Assembly: GCA_963804375.1 (NCBI GenBank)
Contig: CAWDQE010000014.1
Location: forward strand, 2,418,001 to 2,482,000
Direction: 5' to 3'
Length of the DNA: 64,000 bases
Origin: JANXQG01 sp963804375
GTDB lineage: Bacteria; Planctomycetota; Planctomycetia; Pirellulales; Thermoguttaceae
The translations under genes and the position numbers were made by a program. Every line of letters starts with the position of its first letter. The stretch's first letter is position 1. Below are positions 26,297 to 35,212 of the stretch, in pieces. Under the pieces are notes generated by a model. The model did not search any database. It had not been told where the DNA came from and saw nothing but the letters and a program-made list of their open reading frames with translations.

Positions 26297-26821
26297 TCAC
26301 TTGGGCAGAATCACGGCGTCGATCACGTGGATCACACCGTTGGCACACGCGATGTCGGTCTTCACCACGTTGGCGTCGTCCACTTTCACCTTGCCGTCTG
26401 TGACCGTGATCTTTGCCGAAGACCCTTGAACAGTCTTTGCCTCCGACAGTTTGACTACGTCCTTCGCAAGTACCTTGCCTGAAACGACATGGTACGTGAG
26501 GATCGCAGTCAGCTTGGCCTTGTTCTCGGGCTTCAGCAACTCTTCGAGAGTGCCGGCAGGCAACTTGGCAAACGCCTCGTCAGTCGGGGCGAACACGGTA
26601 AACGGCCCTGCACCCTTGAGTGTGTCCACCAATCCGGCTGCCTGCAAGGCCGCAGCCAGCGTCTTGAAGTTCCCGGCCGAAACCGCTGTGTCCACGATGT
26701 CGTTAGCCTTGGTCCCATGGCACGCTGCGGCAGCCATCGGACAGGTGTCCCCAGCCGACGCAGCACAGGTAGCCGACAGCAACGACATTACAACAACTCC
26801 GCTATGAAAAATAGCCTTCAT
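26297..26821 (-). CDS. Secreted fasciclin-domain protein
   Basis: 174 residues from ATG 26821 (AGGAG upstream); the ORF could extend to 26971 but that part reads like leader DNA. Signal peptide SGVVVMSLLSATCAASAG. One fasciclin (FAS1) domain: DTAVSAGNFKTLAAALQAAG, GPFTVFAPTDEAFAKLPAGT, YHVVSGKV, and the terminal NGVIHVIDAVILPK. FAS1 proteins are adhesion or surface proteins and are frequently induced in oxidative and photo-oxidative stress regulons of bacteria. Confidence 0.93.
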   Translation of the reverse strand: MKAIFHSGVVVMSLLSATCAASAGDTCPMAAAACHGTKANDIVDTAVSAGNFKTLAAALQAAGLVDTLKGAGPFTVFAPTDEAFAKLPAGTLEELLKPENKAKLTAILTYHVVSGKVLAKDVVKLSEAKTVQGSSAKITVTDGKVKVDDANVVKTDIACANGVIHVIDAVILPK

Positions 26822-27029
26822 GTGAAATCTCCTAAAACATTCGCTCGTCAGCGCCGGACCACTGGGTCTCGGTGGTAAATCCGCCTCCGAACACTCCATT
26901 GTTCGTAGCCACTCGTCCGGCGGATTCATACAGTCGTCGAAAGCTTGGTTTATGGGGACCAGACGACGCAAGGTGCTGCGTCATCGTGCAATAGGGCGAC
27001 GACTTCGTCGACGATCCTTAATATGGTAG

Positions 27030-28020
27030 ATGGGCGTGTGGGCACGCTTCGTGCGCTACCCGGCCAATACCAGCCACGGGATGAACCGCACCGGCCCGCC
27101 GGACTTGCGAATCCACCGCCTCTATCAGATACTGGCGTGGTGGCAGAAGAAGACCGTCTATCTGAAAGCCCGTGAGGCCGAAAAGGCCGCGGAGGCTGAG
27201 GCGAATACGAAGCAGGCGACCTTGAATGCCCTTCGGGGGGCGGCGGGGCTGTTGGCACATAGGCAGGGCTGGATAGGCAGAGCTGGCAAGGGCGTGGCGG
27301 AGGCGAAAGAGAAATTGGACTCTGGCCTGGGGTCGCCAGATGCTGCGGAACTATCGGCCCGACGAAGTTTCCACTTCGGACCATCGCTGGCGTTATGTGG
27401 AGGCCGTCAGGACCGAAGTCAGGTACGGGTCGCAGTCCGACGTTTCCGGCTTCTGGAACGGCGTGGCGCTCTACCGGCAGCGGGGGATTATTGAAAAGGC
27501 CAAGGCGGCGGCGCTGGCCGCGGTCGGCACGGACATCGGCGAGGCGAATGAATCCAAGGAGAAGGAAATCGTCAAGGCAGCGGCCATCACTGAGGCGGAC
27601 AGGAAGATCGTCGTCGGCCCCGGCGGCATGATTACGATTCCGGCCGCGGCCTGCAGCAAGCCGACGAACAGCACGGGGAAGATCCGCTTCATGCCGAGTG
27701 GCCTGGGCGGGATGCAGTTGCACTACAGCCGACTGGGCGGGGCCGAGACGTTCGCATACACCTTCGAGTCGCCGGCCGCCGGGAAATACGCGCTGGTGGC
27801 GAGGGTGGTGACGACCAGCGCCGACCAGCACCTGCTGGTTGCGGCCAACGGCGCCAAGGAGCCCGTCGACATCGCGGTGCCGTTCACCGTGGGCATGTGG
27901 GACAAGACTCTGCCGGTCGACGTCTCGCTGGTCAAGGGTCGGAACGTCCTGCGCTTCTCGCGCACCGAGCCGGTCAAGGGATTGACCATCAAGGACTTCA
28001 CGCTGGTGCCGGTAAAGTAG
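27030..28020 (+). pseudogene. C-terminal remnant of a large exported protein
   Basis: Two frames are needed. From 27030 the phrase WARFVRYPANTSHGMNRTGP and a charged helix (AREAEKAAEAEANTKQ) read well. At about 27330 reading must change frame to continue LRNYRPDEVSTSDHRWRYVE and a beta-rich domain ending FSRTEPVKGLTIKDFTLVPV. No start, signal peptide or N-terminal domain is present. It may be the tail of a planctomycete polysaccharide-associated protein (I recall similar sequence in DUF6288 proteins, unverified). It precedes an esterase gene by about 90 bases. Confidence 0.5.
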
Positions 28021-28112
28021 TGGCGGGGAGAAGCCCGAGAGACAAGACCTGAAAACCAACAACTGCGGCTTGCCGCGAGATTCAACCACCTTTTTCACAA
28101 GGAGACGAAGTT

Positions 28113-29192
28113 ATGATTAAAAAGATTTTCTGTGGCGCATTGTGCCTGGCGGCGGCGATGGCGATGGGACTGTCCGGTGCCATGGCGGCCGATACGATCG
28201 CTCGGCCTGACGGCAAGCCGGCGGACATGAGCAAGCCGGTCCAGGTGTTCATCCTGATGGGACAGTCCAACATGCTGGGCATGGGCAAGGTTACCGGAGG
28301 GGAGGGATCGCTGGAGAATGCAGTGAAGAACAAACATAAGTATCCCTACCTTGTGGATGATGCGGGCAACTGGACCGTGCGGAAGGACGTCCGCAACGTG
28401 CGCGTCATGGTCGGTAGAGGTGGTGGAATGCAGCTTTTCAACAACGAATGGATGACCATCACGGGCGGGAAGATCGGCCCGGAGATCGGCATCGGGCATG
28501 TTGTAGGGAATGCCATCGATGCGCCTGTCATGATCCTCAAGAGTTGCATCGGCAACCGCAGTCTGAGTTGGGATCTCCTGCCTCCGGGAAGCGAGCGGTT
28601 CGAGGCTGAAGTGACCGACAAACAAGGGAAGAAAGCCACTATGGTGTTTGCCGGCTACAAGGACTCGCCGTCTTCGTGGGTGAAAGGCAGGGAACCAGAG
28701 AAAATCGGCTGGTATGCCGGCAAGCAATACGACGACGACACGGCGAACGCGAAGAAGGTGCTTGCGGAGCTCGACAAGTACTACCCCGGGGCGAAGGGCT
28801 ATGAAATCGCAGGCTTCTTCTTCTGGCAGGGCGACAAGGATCGCTACAATGCCGCACATGCCGGCCGCTACGAGCTGAATCTCGTTCATTTGATCAAGCA
28901 GTTGCGCAAGGACTTCAATGCCCCCGGCGCGAAGTTCGTCCTCGCCACCCTTGGCCAAACCAAAAAGGGCGACGGGGGCAATGACGGAAAGATCCTCGAT
29001 GCCCAGCTCGCGGTGGACGGCAATAGCGGCAAGCACCCGGAGTTCAAGGGCAATGTGGCCACCGTTTATTCCAACCCCTTGTCCCATGGCGGCGCCTCCA
29101 ACAGCCACTACGGCGGCAACGCTGAGACCTATATGGACATCGGCGAAGCCATGGGCAAGGCCATGGTCGAGCTGCTGAAGGACAAGAGATGA
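28113..29192 (+). CDS. Sialate O-acetylesterase-like (SASA/CE6) esterase, secreted
   Basis: 359 residues, with AAGGAG before ATG 28113 and signal peptide CLAAAMAMGLSGAMA. The SGNH-hydrolase block with nucleophile Ser is ILMGQSNMLGMG. GPEIGIGHVVG matches the G-x-E family block, and FFFWQGDKDR the third block; NSHYGGNAETYMDIG contains the terminal His region. Such enzymes remove acetyl groups from glycans. It overlaps the next start codon by four bases (ATGA at 29189), so it was once followed by a coupled gene, now broken. Confidence 0.85.
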   Translation: MIKKIFCGALCLAAAMAMGLSGAMAADTIARPDGKPADMSKPVQVFILMGQSNMLGMGKVTGGEGSLENAVKNKHKYPYLVDDAGNWTVRKDVRNVRVMVGRGGGMQLFNNEWMTITGGKIGPEIGIGHVVGNAIDAPVMILKSCIGNRSLSWDLLPPGSERFEAEVTDKQGKKATMVFAGYKDSPSSWVKGREPEKIGWYAGKQYDDDTANAKKVLAELDKYYPGAKGYEIAGFFFWQGDKDRYNAAHAGRYELNLVHLIKQLRKDFNAPGAKFVLATLGQTKKGDGGNDGKILDAQLAVDGNSGKHPEFKGNVATVYSNPLSHGGASNSHYGGNAETYMDIGEAMGKAMVELLKDKR

Positions 29193-29690
29193 AAGAATCC
29201 ATGTTCTTCATTCTCACGAAGGCTTCAAAGATGCCAGCCATGGTATTAGGGAGCATTCTGGCCCTGTTCATTTTGGCTACGGCCGGCCATTCTACCCGCG
29301 CCGATGAGACCACCCTGCCGCTGGCCGGCTGGTCAATAACCTGGCCAATGCCGCGGGCCCGAAGATGGCAGACATCCGAGAGTTCTTCGAATCGAATGAT
29401 GCGGAGATCCTCGCGCTTCGCGCAACGCGTCTTCGACAAATGCATCTTGGAAAGACTCCAGCCCCCAGCCGACCCCTTGCAGCACACCTGGGTCTGCCCG
29501 GGCGGGCCGTAATATGAGGGCCAGTGGATCTGGGACACCATGTTCGTGGTCGATCTGTTGAGCATCCTGCCCAGCAAGAAGCAAGTCATCCGCGACATCT
29601 TTCAGAACTATTGGGATTTTCAGGACCGCTGGAAGCAGTGGATGCCGGCCTACGCCCGCGACATGGTGACGGTGGCGACCAAGACTGCAC
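29189..29690 (+). pseudogene. Broken gene, glycosidase-like
   Basis: ATG 29189 opens a signal peptide (AMVLGSILALFILATAGHS). A frame change near 29320 gives LVNNLANAAGPKMADIREFF, and after a stop the block GQWIWDTMFVVDLLSILP, then QVIRDIFQNYWDFQDRW. The W-x-WDT-x-F pattern recalls (alpha/alpha)6-barrel glycosidases but I cannot name the family. Homology stops at about 29690, where selA sequence begins. Confidence 0.45.
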
Positions 29691-29694
29691 CGCA

Positions 29695-29941
29695 AGAGGT
29701 CCGGCAGTTCTCGCAGATGGGAAGCGGCTCGCTGCCGGGCCAGGACCTGCCGACGCGGCTGGTCGCGGTCCAGGCCGAGAACCTCCCCGAGGGCGAGATC
29801 GCCCGCCGCCTGCGGCGTCACGACCCGCCCGTCTTTGCACGGGTTGGGCAGGGGCGCGTGCTGGCCGATCCGCGCACGCTCCTGGACGGGGAGGAGGCCG
29901 TTCTCGTGGCGGCGTTTTGCAGCGCATTAAGTGGAGGCTGA
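29695..29941 (+). pseudogene. selA: C-terminal fragment of selA (L-seryl-tRNA(Sec) selenium transferase)
   Basis: About 75 residues: MGSGSLPGQDLPTRLVAVQ, then EIARRLRRHDPPVFARVGQG and VLADPRTLLDGEEAVLVAAF. This follows the SelA C-terminal pattern G-GSLP-x-x-x-LP-x-x-x-V, LR-x-x-x-PPV-x-ARV-x-x-GR and D-RT-x-x-x-x-E. The PLP-binding large domain is absent. The fragment is fused in frame to unrelated glycosidase-like sequence. selB lies 3.3 kb downstream in the same direction, so this is probably the remains of a selA-selB pair. Confidence 0.65.
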
Positions 29942-30063
29942 TTAGCCCCGAAAGCTGGAATATCGGTCACGTCCCCTTTGCCGCCAGCTTTTCCGCCTCT
30001 TTCAGCATGTCGATCACGGCGTCCGCCCACTGTTCTTTTGAGTAAGGAACGGCTGCCACGGAC

Positions 30064-30270
30064 TTATCGACCCTGCTTCCGCTCCAGTAATTCGCGAAGC
30101 CGTGCCGCCTCCTCCGCGCTCAGGCCGGCCACAAACTCCGCTGGCAAAGCCCGCAGCACTTCCTCCGGCAACAGCCCCCGCAGCCGCTCCTCAATGGGGG
30201 CTTTCCCCAGCATTTTGATGAAGAGCTCGTGCTCAAACTGCTGAAGACTTTGCGAAATCGCCGCCTTCAT
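30064..30270 (-). CDS. Small protein resembling the tail of PD-(D/E)XK transposase-like proteins
   Basis: 68 residues from ATG 30270, which has AGGAGG eight bases upstream. Sequence is helical and Leu/Glu-rich: IEERLRGLLPEEVLRALPAE, then GLSAEEAARLRELLERKQ. The 'ERLRGL.PEE..' repeats are typical of the C-terminal tails of Rpn/DUF4351-type proteins. It may be a stand-alone small protein or a detached tail. No partner is adjacent. Confidence 0.5.
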   Translation of the reverse strand: MKAAISQSLQQFEHELFIKMLGKAPIEERLRGLLPEEVLRALPAEFVAGLSAEEAARLRELLERKQGR

Positions 30271-30495
30271 GGCAATATCCTCCTGACAAGCGAGCCACAA
30301 TACGTCCTTTGTCACACTGCGCTGCGTGTCATCGCAAGGGTTGCGGTTGTTGGAAACGAAGCAACTCAAGTACCGGTTGCTGGCTCGGGAACTGTCAATC
30401 CGGTTGGAGACAGAATGCGAAGTGCGCCGGCAGAAACGGTGGTGCGATCAGAGGTGGCCGGATCATGAACGGTCCAGCGTCATCCCGTAATCGTA

Positions 30496-30670
30496 TGGCG
30501 GCAGGCTCACGATGTCGGGAGGCAAGAAGGCCTGGAATGACGGCCGTGGACCGGGAACTCGGCAGCAGATGTAAAAAAAGACCGAGTCACTTGGTGGCCA
30601 GTTTGCCATGCCAGAGGTTGTCTGCTCTACCTGCCAGAGGGGATAGCAGCGAGTTTCCTTGGCTGCGGAG
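30496..30670 (+). mobile_element. Remnant IS110-type left end (second candidate bridge RNA copy)
   Basis: Diverged copy of the block at 17536-17710, aligned over conserved pieces GGCCTGGAAT, GGACCGGGAAC, GTAAAAAAAGACC, GTTTGCC and GTTTCCTTGGCTGCGG. No transposase follows, so this is a solo end left by decay or recombination. It lies in the interval that separates the selA fragment from selB. Confidence 0.5.
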
Positions 30671-31519
30671 AATGCCCCACCGCCACGTTAAAACGCTAGA
30701 AGAGGGGGGCGCCGACCTGCACGGGGGCCCCGCCACGTGCCCTATGCACCCCGCGTTCCACGACTGCGGTAAGCCGATCCCGACCGCCATGTCCACCCTG
30801 CCGCCTTCCACGGCCCGCGCGGCAGCTTCGGCGGGTAGGCCGGCCATCGATCAGCGCGGGCCACGTACCCCGTTTAGGTGGTTGTGCGACTGAATGCCTA
30901 GGCGCGGGACTGTCGTAGGATCGCCCTCGTTCAGATTGTCAATACGCTCACGATACGTCCTATCGGTAACCGAATAAGCCGGAAAAGACCGTCCCAACGC
31001 CCGTCCGAAGGTCTCCTCCGCTCGATCCGAAGCAAGAAATCGCTAAACACCGCAGGTGACTCCACCCCCCCGATCGGTATACACGTTAGGATTAGGGGCC
31101 AGATCAGAATTCTTGTCAGCCAGCAAAGTATTTGACAAAAAAGTAGCAATCGGGTTTAATTTAGGTAGTATTGGATGGAGACATGCTCCGTGGGAGTATC
31201 TGTTCCATCCAACTTTAATCACATTACGAGGCAGCGCTAGCATTTACGGTCGGACCACCCCAGTTTGGTGAAATCCTGCCCTAAGTGCACTCTTACAATT
31301 TGAGAAGTTCGGCAGTCGAATGACTTGTCGGACATCCCTCTATTCTGGCTTCCTTTGCCGGAATAGGCTGCTCAGTTCGTTCGAATCTTTCAGCAGAGGT
31401 CTCTTGCTGAAGATTTTCCTTGCATATTTTTGCATTTATCGTTTGATTTGCGGACACAATTGCATTTTATCTTTGATTGGCTTCATTGAAGGCGGAACAC
31501 TTTGGCGAGGTGAAATAAC
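30671..31519. other. Non-coding stretch, AT-richer towards the right
   Basis: No supportable gene. From about 31080 the base composition drops clearly below that of the rest of the window. It contains the hairpin at 31171-31212. Confidence 0.45.
31171..31212. repeat. Imperfect hairpin
   Basis: TTGGATGGA at 31171-31179 pairs with TCCATCCAA at 31204-31212, and inner GCTCC pairs with GGGAG-type bases. It sits about 440 bases ahead of the PEP-CTERM gene in AT-rich DNA. Confidence 0.5.
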
Positions 31520-31651
31520 GTGAAGAGTTTGAAGTTGTCAGTTGTTGCGGGGTTGGCGACTGTTGTAACGGCTGCGGTACCTTGTTTGGTCCAGGCATGT
31601 TCGCCTATGCACGCGGTCAATACCTATTCTGGTAGTACGAGGAGGAAAACA

Positions 31652-32383
31652 ATGCGGGTTCTATCTTGGCGGTTTCTTACACTTTCTGCACTCTGGGCGG
31701 GCGTTTTCCTATTCCCAACCTCTTACGCGAAGGCATCTAGCATTCAATTCGCCACATTCGATGTCATCGATGCCGATCAGCCCCTTTCGTGGACTAACAA
31801 TGGAGGCACGTCCGGCGACATCGTCGTGGATCAGGCGGATGTCTCGTTCAGCTTTACGAACCAATCGGGTTATCCTTCGACTTACGATGCCACGCTGAGC
31901 ATCTACGGGAGTCCCTCCACATTCACTCCCGCCACTCCTGGTATTGTTGATGTTCAGCCGATCGATGGACCCGTTACTATGACCATTACGAACAACGCTG
32001 TGGCACCCAATCAGCCGGGTTACAATCTACTAACTGCGGTTTTTCAGAATGGCAATCTCTTTGGGGTAGACGAATCAACCAACGGCTCACTCGCCGCTGA
32101 GGCCACTCTTGACGACGAAACCGTGACCTACACATCCGATTATGGCACCTTCTCAAGCCCGGGAAACAACTTCAATCTTGGGTTGAACACGCTGTCGGCG
32201 CCAATCAGCATGGGCCCCGGCGGATTCCTTAACAGTTTTGAGGCCAACGTGAACGGCCAGTTCTCCGCTGCAAACTTTTCCATCCACGGTATTAGTGTTC
32301 CAGAACCCGGGTCGCTGGGCCTGTGTCTCGCGGGCTTGGCCAGCATGGCTTTCCTATGGCGCCGCACTCGCGCCTCGCGGTGA
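31652..32383 (+). CDS. PEP-CTERM sorting-signal protein
   Basis: 243 residues from ATG 31652, chosen for the GGAGG at 31640-31644 and the signal peptide (FLTLSALWAGVFLFPTSYAKA). The mature protein is Ser/Thr/Asn-rich and beta-strand-rich. It ends with VPEPGSLGLCLAGLASMAFL then WRRTR: a PEP motif, hydrophobic helix and basic end, the signal recognised by exosortase. It should be exported and processed into the exopolysaccharide layer. The same frame continues upstream to a GTG at 31520 that also encodes a signal-peptide-like segment (see findings). Confidence 0.9.
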   Translation: MRVLSWRFLTLSALWAGVFLFPTSYAKASSIQFATFDVIDADQPLSWTNNGGTSGDIVVDQADVSFSFTNQSGYPSTYDATLSIYGSPSTFTPATPGIVDVQPIDGPVTMTITNNAVAPNQPGYNLLTAVFQNGNLFGVDESTNGSLAAEATLDDETVTYTSDYGTFSSPGNNFNLGLNTLSAPISMGPGGFLNSFEANVNGQFSAANFSIHGISVPEPGSLGLCLAGLASMAFLWRRTRASR

Positions 32384-32416
32384 CTCTTTCACGTCGGGAA
32401 TAGACTTCGACTGACG

Positions 32417-32860
32417 TCACTTCTTCGGCGCCGTTTCCTTTTCGGACAACATCTTGATCGAGTAGGTTCCCAAGTCCTTGTGCCCCCGGGCGTACTCGCA
32501 GACGAAACGCCCGATGTCGACGAAGCCATAATACCATTGGCCGTCGAGCTCGGTCCGGACCATGAACAAGCCATTGCGTCCGACGACGTCCGGGTAACCG
32601 GCTGTTCGACAGGTGGATGTCAACCATGAAAAAACGTCGCTCTCTGGTGCGTCGGCACGGGGAGAGATTGGCACGGCGTGGGAAGTTTGCTTGAGGCGCG
32701 GGTCGATTGCAGACACCTCCGGCGGATCCTCGAGTTGCGCCATGAGGTCCGTCGAACAGCGCGGACACGTGATTTCCGCTTCAGGATCGCCCGCAGCGAG
32801 GATGAAGAATAGGTCGGCGCCTGGGATGGCCCGTCCCGTGAGGGCGAGCGCCGCCTGCAA
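32417..32860 (-). CDS. Hypothetical protein with one Cys pair
   Basis: 147 residues if the TTG at 32860 is used. The frame is open further upstream (SSRFPSPHEDPRDYATVLQA), so the true start may be farther right. Contains ITCPRCSTD, a single C-x2-C pair, and a C-terminal part with VFSWLTSTCRTAGY and GQWYYGFVDIGRFVCEYARG. No family recognised. It is convergent with the PEP-CTERM gene. Confidence 0.5.
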   Translation of the reverse strand: MQAALALTGRAIPGADLFFILAAGDPEAEITCPRCSTDLMAQLEDPPEVSAIDPRLKQTSHAVPISPRADAPESDVFSWLTSTCRTAGYPDVVGRNGLFMVRTELDGQWYYGFVDIGRFVCEYARGHKDLGTYSIKMLSEKETAPKK

Positions 32861-33042
32861 GACGGTGGCGTAATCGCGAGGATCCTCGTGAGGTGAAGGA
32901 AAACGGCTGCTGGGCTCGAAAAAATCGCTTGGCGCTAGACACGGGGGGACACTGTGGTAAGATGGATGGCCGAACGAATCTCGATCGGCTCCAGGCTCAC
33001 TACAAATGGGAAATGTCAGTTTTCAATTCAGGAGGACCGGTC

Positions 33043-33207
33043 ATGCTCTGCAAGTCGATGTTCTTCGGTACCACGCTGCTGTTTGTCGCCGGACTCACCT
33101 GGGCGGAAGAGTTTGACGTGGTGATCAACGATGGGACGCGAGGGTTCACCACGCAGGCAAACTCGCGGGAGAAGTTCTTCTACGGCCGCGTAAGGACTCT
33201 GAGTTGA
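33043..33207 (+). CDS. Short secreted peptide, possibly the 5' end of a lost gene
   Basis: 54 residues from ATG 33043 with AGGAGG ten bases upstream. Signal peptide SMFFGTTLLFVAGLTWAEE is followed by only about 33 mature residues (FDVVINDGTRGFTTQANSRE), and the ORF ends 22 bases before selB. The strong initiation signals plus abrupt end suggest a gene truncated at the selB-side junction. Confidence 0.5.
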   Translation: MLCKSMFFGTTLLFVAGLTWAEEFDVVINDGTRGFTTQANSREKFFYGRVRTLS

Positions 33208-33229
33208 ACAATAAACAGCGTATAACCGC

Positions 33230-35140
33230 ATGCTGAACCTCACGCTCGGCACCGCCGGACACGTCGATCACGGCAAGACGGCCCTCGTGCAGTCGTTGAC
33301 CGGCTGCAACACCGACCGCCTGAAGGAGGAAAAAGAGCGGGGCATGTCGATCGACCTGGGCTATGCCCCCTGCCGCATCAGGGACCTGGAGGTGGGCATC
33401 GTCGATGTGCCCGGCCACGAGAGCTTCGTCAAGACGATGGTCGCCGGCGCGTGCGGCATGGACGGCGTGATCCTCGTGGTGGCCGCCGACGACGGCATCA
33501 TGCCGCAAACCCGCGAGCATCTCGACATCCTCACGCTCCTTGGACTTCGCCACGGACTGGTGGCGCTCACGAAGATCGATCGCGTGGACGAGGCCCGGCG
33601 GCAAGAGGTGATTGCCGACCTGGGCCGCTTGCTGCACGGGACGTTTCTCGAAGGCACGCCGCTCGTGCCGTTCTCGAACATCACCTACGACGGCTTCCAT
33701 GAGCTGAACGTAGCTTTGGAAAACCTCGTGCGCTCGATCGCGCCGCGGCGGGCCGACGGGGTCTTCCGCATGCCCCTGGATCGGGCCTTCTCCGCCAAGG
33801 GCTTTGGCACCGTGGTGGCGGGCATCCCTATCGCCGGCGCGGCGTCGCTGGGCGGCGAAATGGTCCTGCTGCCGCAGGACCTCACCGCCCGGATCAAACG
33901 CATCGAGGTCTACGGGCAGTCCAGCGACACGGTGCTCTGCGGCCAGTGCGCGGCCATCAATCTGGGCCACCTCGACGCCAAGGAGATCCGCCGCGGCGAC
34001 GTGCTCACGCTGCCCGGCTATTTCACGCCGCAGGAATACTACGTCTGCCGATTGCGGATCCTGCCGCTGGAGAAGATCGCCTTGAAGAACGGCGCCGAAG
34101 TGAAACTGCACACCGGCACCAGCGAGGCGAATGCCACGCTGTATTTGCTGGAGTCGGGCGAACTCCGCGGCGATTCGACGCATATCGTCCAGTTCCGCAC
34201 GAAACGGCCGATCGTGGCGGGGCCGGGCGACCCGTTCATCCTCCGCAGCTTTTCGCCGGTCCGCACGATCGGCGGCGGCACGATCATCGAGGCCGGCCCA
34301 CGGCGGCTCAAACGCAATCGGCCCGGCGTCGCGGAAGACCTGGCCGTGCGGGCCGCGGCGGTCGACGACGATGCCCGATTCGTGGAATACGCCATCCGCA
34401 CGGCGCCGGAGATGGCCATCTCGAAGGCCGACCTGGCCCGTCGCACCAAGACCCTTTACCCCAGGCTGGAAGCGATCGTGTCGGGCCTGCTGCAAGGGCA
34501 GAAGGTGTTGGCCCTGCCTGCGGAGCTTTATCTGCATTCCACCACGGCGGCCGAGGCCGGCGACCGGCTGCTGGGCCAGCTTGCCGAGTATCACCGCCGC
34601 GCTGCGGAAAGTCCCGGCATGACCTGGGAGCAGCTTGGCGAGGCCTGTCCCTGGCCGAAGCCGGTCTTGGAAGCCCTGGTGCGACGGTTGAAAAGCGACG
34701 GCCGGCTCGTGGAGCAGAACCAACGTCTGGCACGGGCGGAACACCGGCCGATCTTTCAAGATCGCGACGCTGCCCATTTGGAGGCGATCGAGTCGTGTTT
34801 CCGCGAGCAGGGCTTCGCTCCGCCGAGCGCGGCCGAGTTGGCCGAAAAGCTCAAGATCCCGCCGGCCGCGATCGACAAGCTCCTCCGCATCCTTCAGGAG
34901 CATCAGCGGCTGGTGGCGGTGGGCGAGGGGCTGCTGTTTCATCAGGAAGCCGTCGAGCTCGCCCGCCGCCGGCTGGTCGAACACATTCAGAAGGAGGGGC
35001 GGCTGGAGAGCGTGCAGTTCAAGTATCTGGTCGACACGACGCGGAAGTTCGCCCTGCCGCTTCTGGACTATTTTGATCGCACCGGCTTGCTGCGCCGGGT
35101 GGGCAACACACGCTATTTGAAAGCCCGCCCCAGGTCGTAA
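33230..35140 (+). CDS. selB: Selenocysteine-specific elongation factor SelB
   Basis: 636 residues. G domain: GHVDHGKT (10-17), switch region EEKERGMSIDLGYA, DVPGHE (59-64), TKID (114-117). Then EF-Tu-like domains with FRMPLDRAFSAKGFGTVVAG and the SelB-type FTPQEYYVCRLRILP, and four C-terminal winged helices (about 400-636) ending QFKYLVDTTRKFALPLLDYF, DRTGLLRRVGNTRYLK. It delivers Sec-tRNA to ribosomes at UGA codons marked by a SECIS hairpin. Only a selA fragment occurs in the window and I find no selC tRNA. Confidence 0.95.
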   Translation: MLNLTLGTAGHVDHGKTALVQSLTGCNTDRLKEEKERGMSIDLGYAPCRIRDLEVGIVDVPGHESFVKTMVAGACGMDGVILVVAADDGIMPQTREHLDILTLLGLRHGLVALTKIDRVDEARRQEVIADLGRLLHGTFLEGTPLVPFSNITYDGFHELNVALENLVRSIAPRRADGVFRMPLDRAFSAKGFGTVVAGIPIAGAASLGGEMVLLPQDLTARIKRIEVYGQSSDTVLCGQCAAINLGHLDAKEIRRGDVLTLPGYFTPQEYYVCRLRILPLEKIALKNGAEVKLHTGTSEANATLYLLESGELRGDSTHIVQFRTKRPIVAGPGDPFILRSFSPVRTIGGGTIIEAGPRRLKRNRPGVAEDLAVRAAAVDDDARFVEYAIRTAPEMAISKADLARRTKTLYPRLEAIVSGLLQGQKVLALPAELYLHSTTAAEAGDRLLGQLAEYHRRAAESPGMTWEQLGEACPWPKPVLEALVRRLKSDGRLVEQNQRLARAEHRPIFQDRDAAHLEAIESCFREQGFAPPSAAELAEKLKIPPAAIDKLLRILQEHQRLVAVGEGLLFHQEAVELARRRLVEHIQKEGRLESVQFKYLVDTTRKFALPLLDYFDRTGLLRRVGNTRYLKARPRS

Positions 35141-35148
35141 CCTTGCAG

Positions 35149-35180
35149 TTTTGGAGTGCGGAGGCTTGCCTCCGTTTTTC
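35149..35180 (+). repeat. Palindromic repeat, GGAGTGCGG type, copy 1
   Basis: TTTTGGAGTGCGGAGGCTTGC followed by CTCCG: internal palindrome GCGGAGG/CCTCCG-like. The same GGAGTGCGG end occurs at 35693-35724 (inverted) and 47318-47483. Confidence 0.7.
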
Positions 35181-35212
35181 AATACGGTTGGAAGAAGCGG
35201 TGGCGCGGAACT

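Noticed and set aside
30587..30847. Small minus-strand ORF near the IS110 remnant
   Set aside because: No initiation signal, composition like a shadow frame, overlaps the non-coding conserved block.
29941..33229. A selC (tRNA-Sec) gene near selB
   Set aside because: I scanned for a T-loop GGTTCGA-type sequence with a UCA anticodon arm and CCA end and found none; no other tRNA is visible in the window either.
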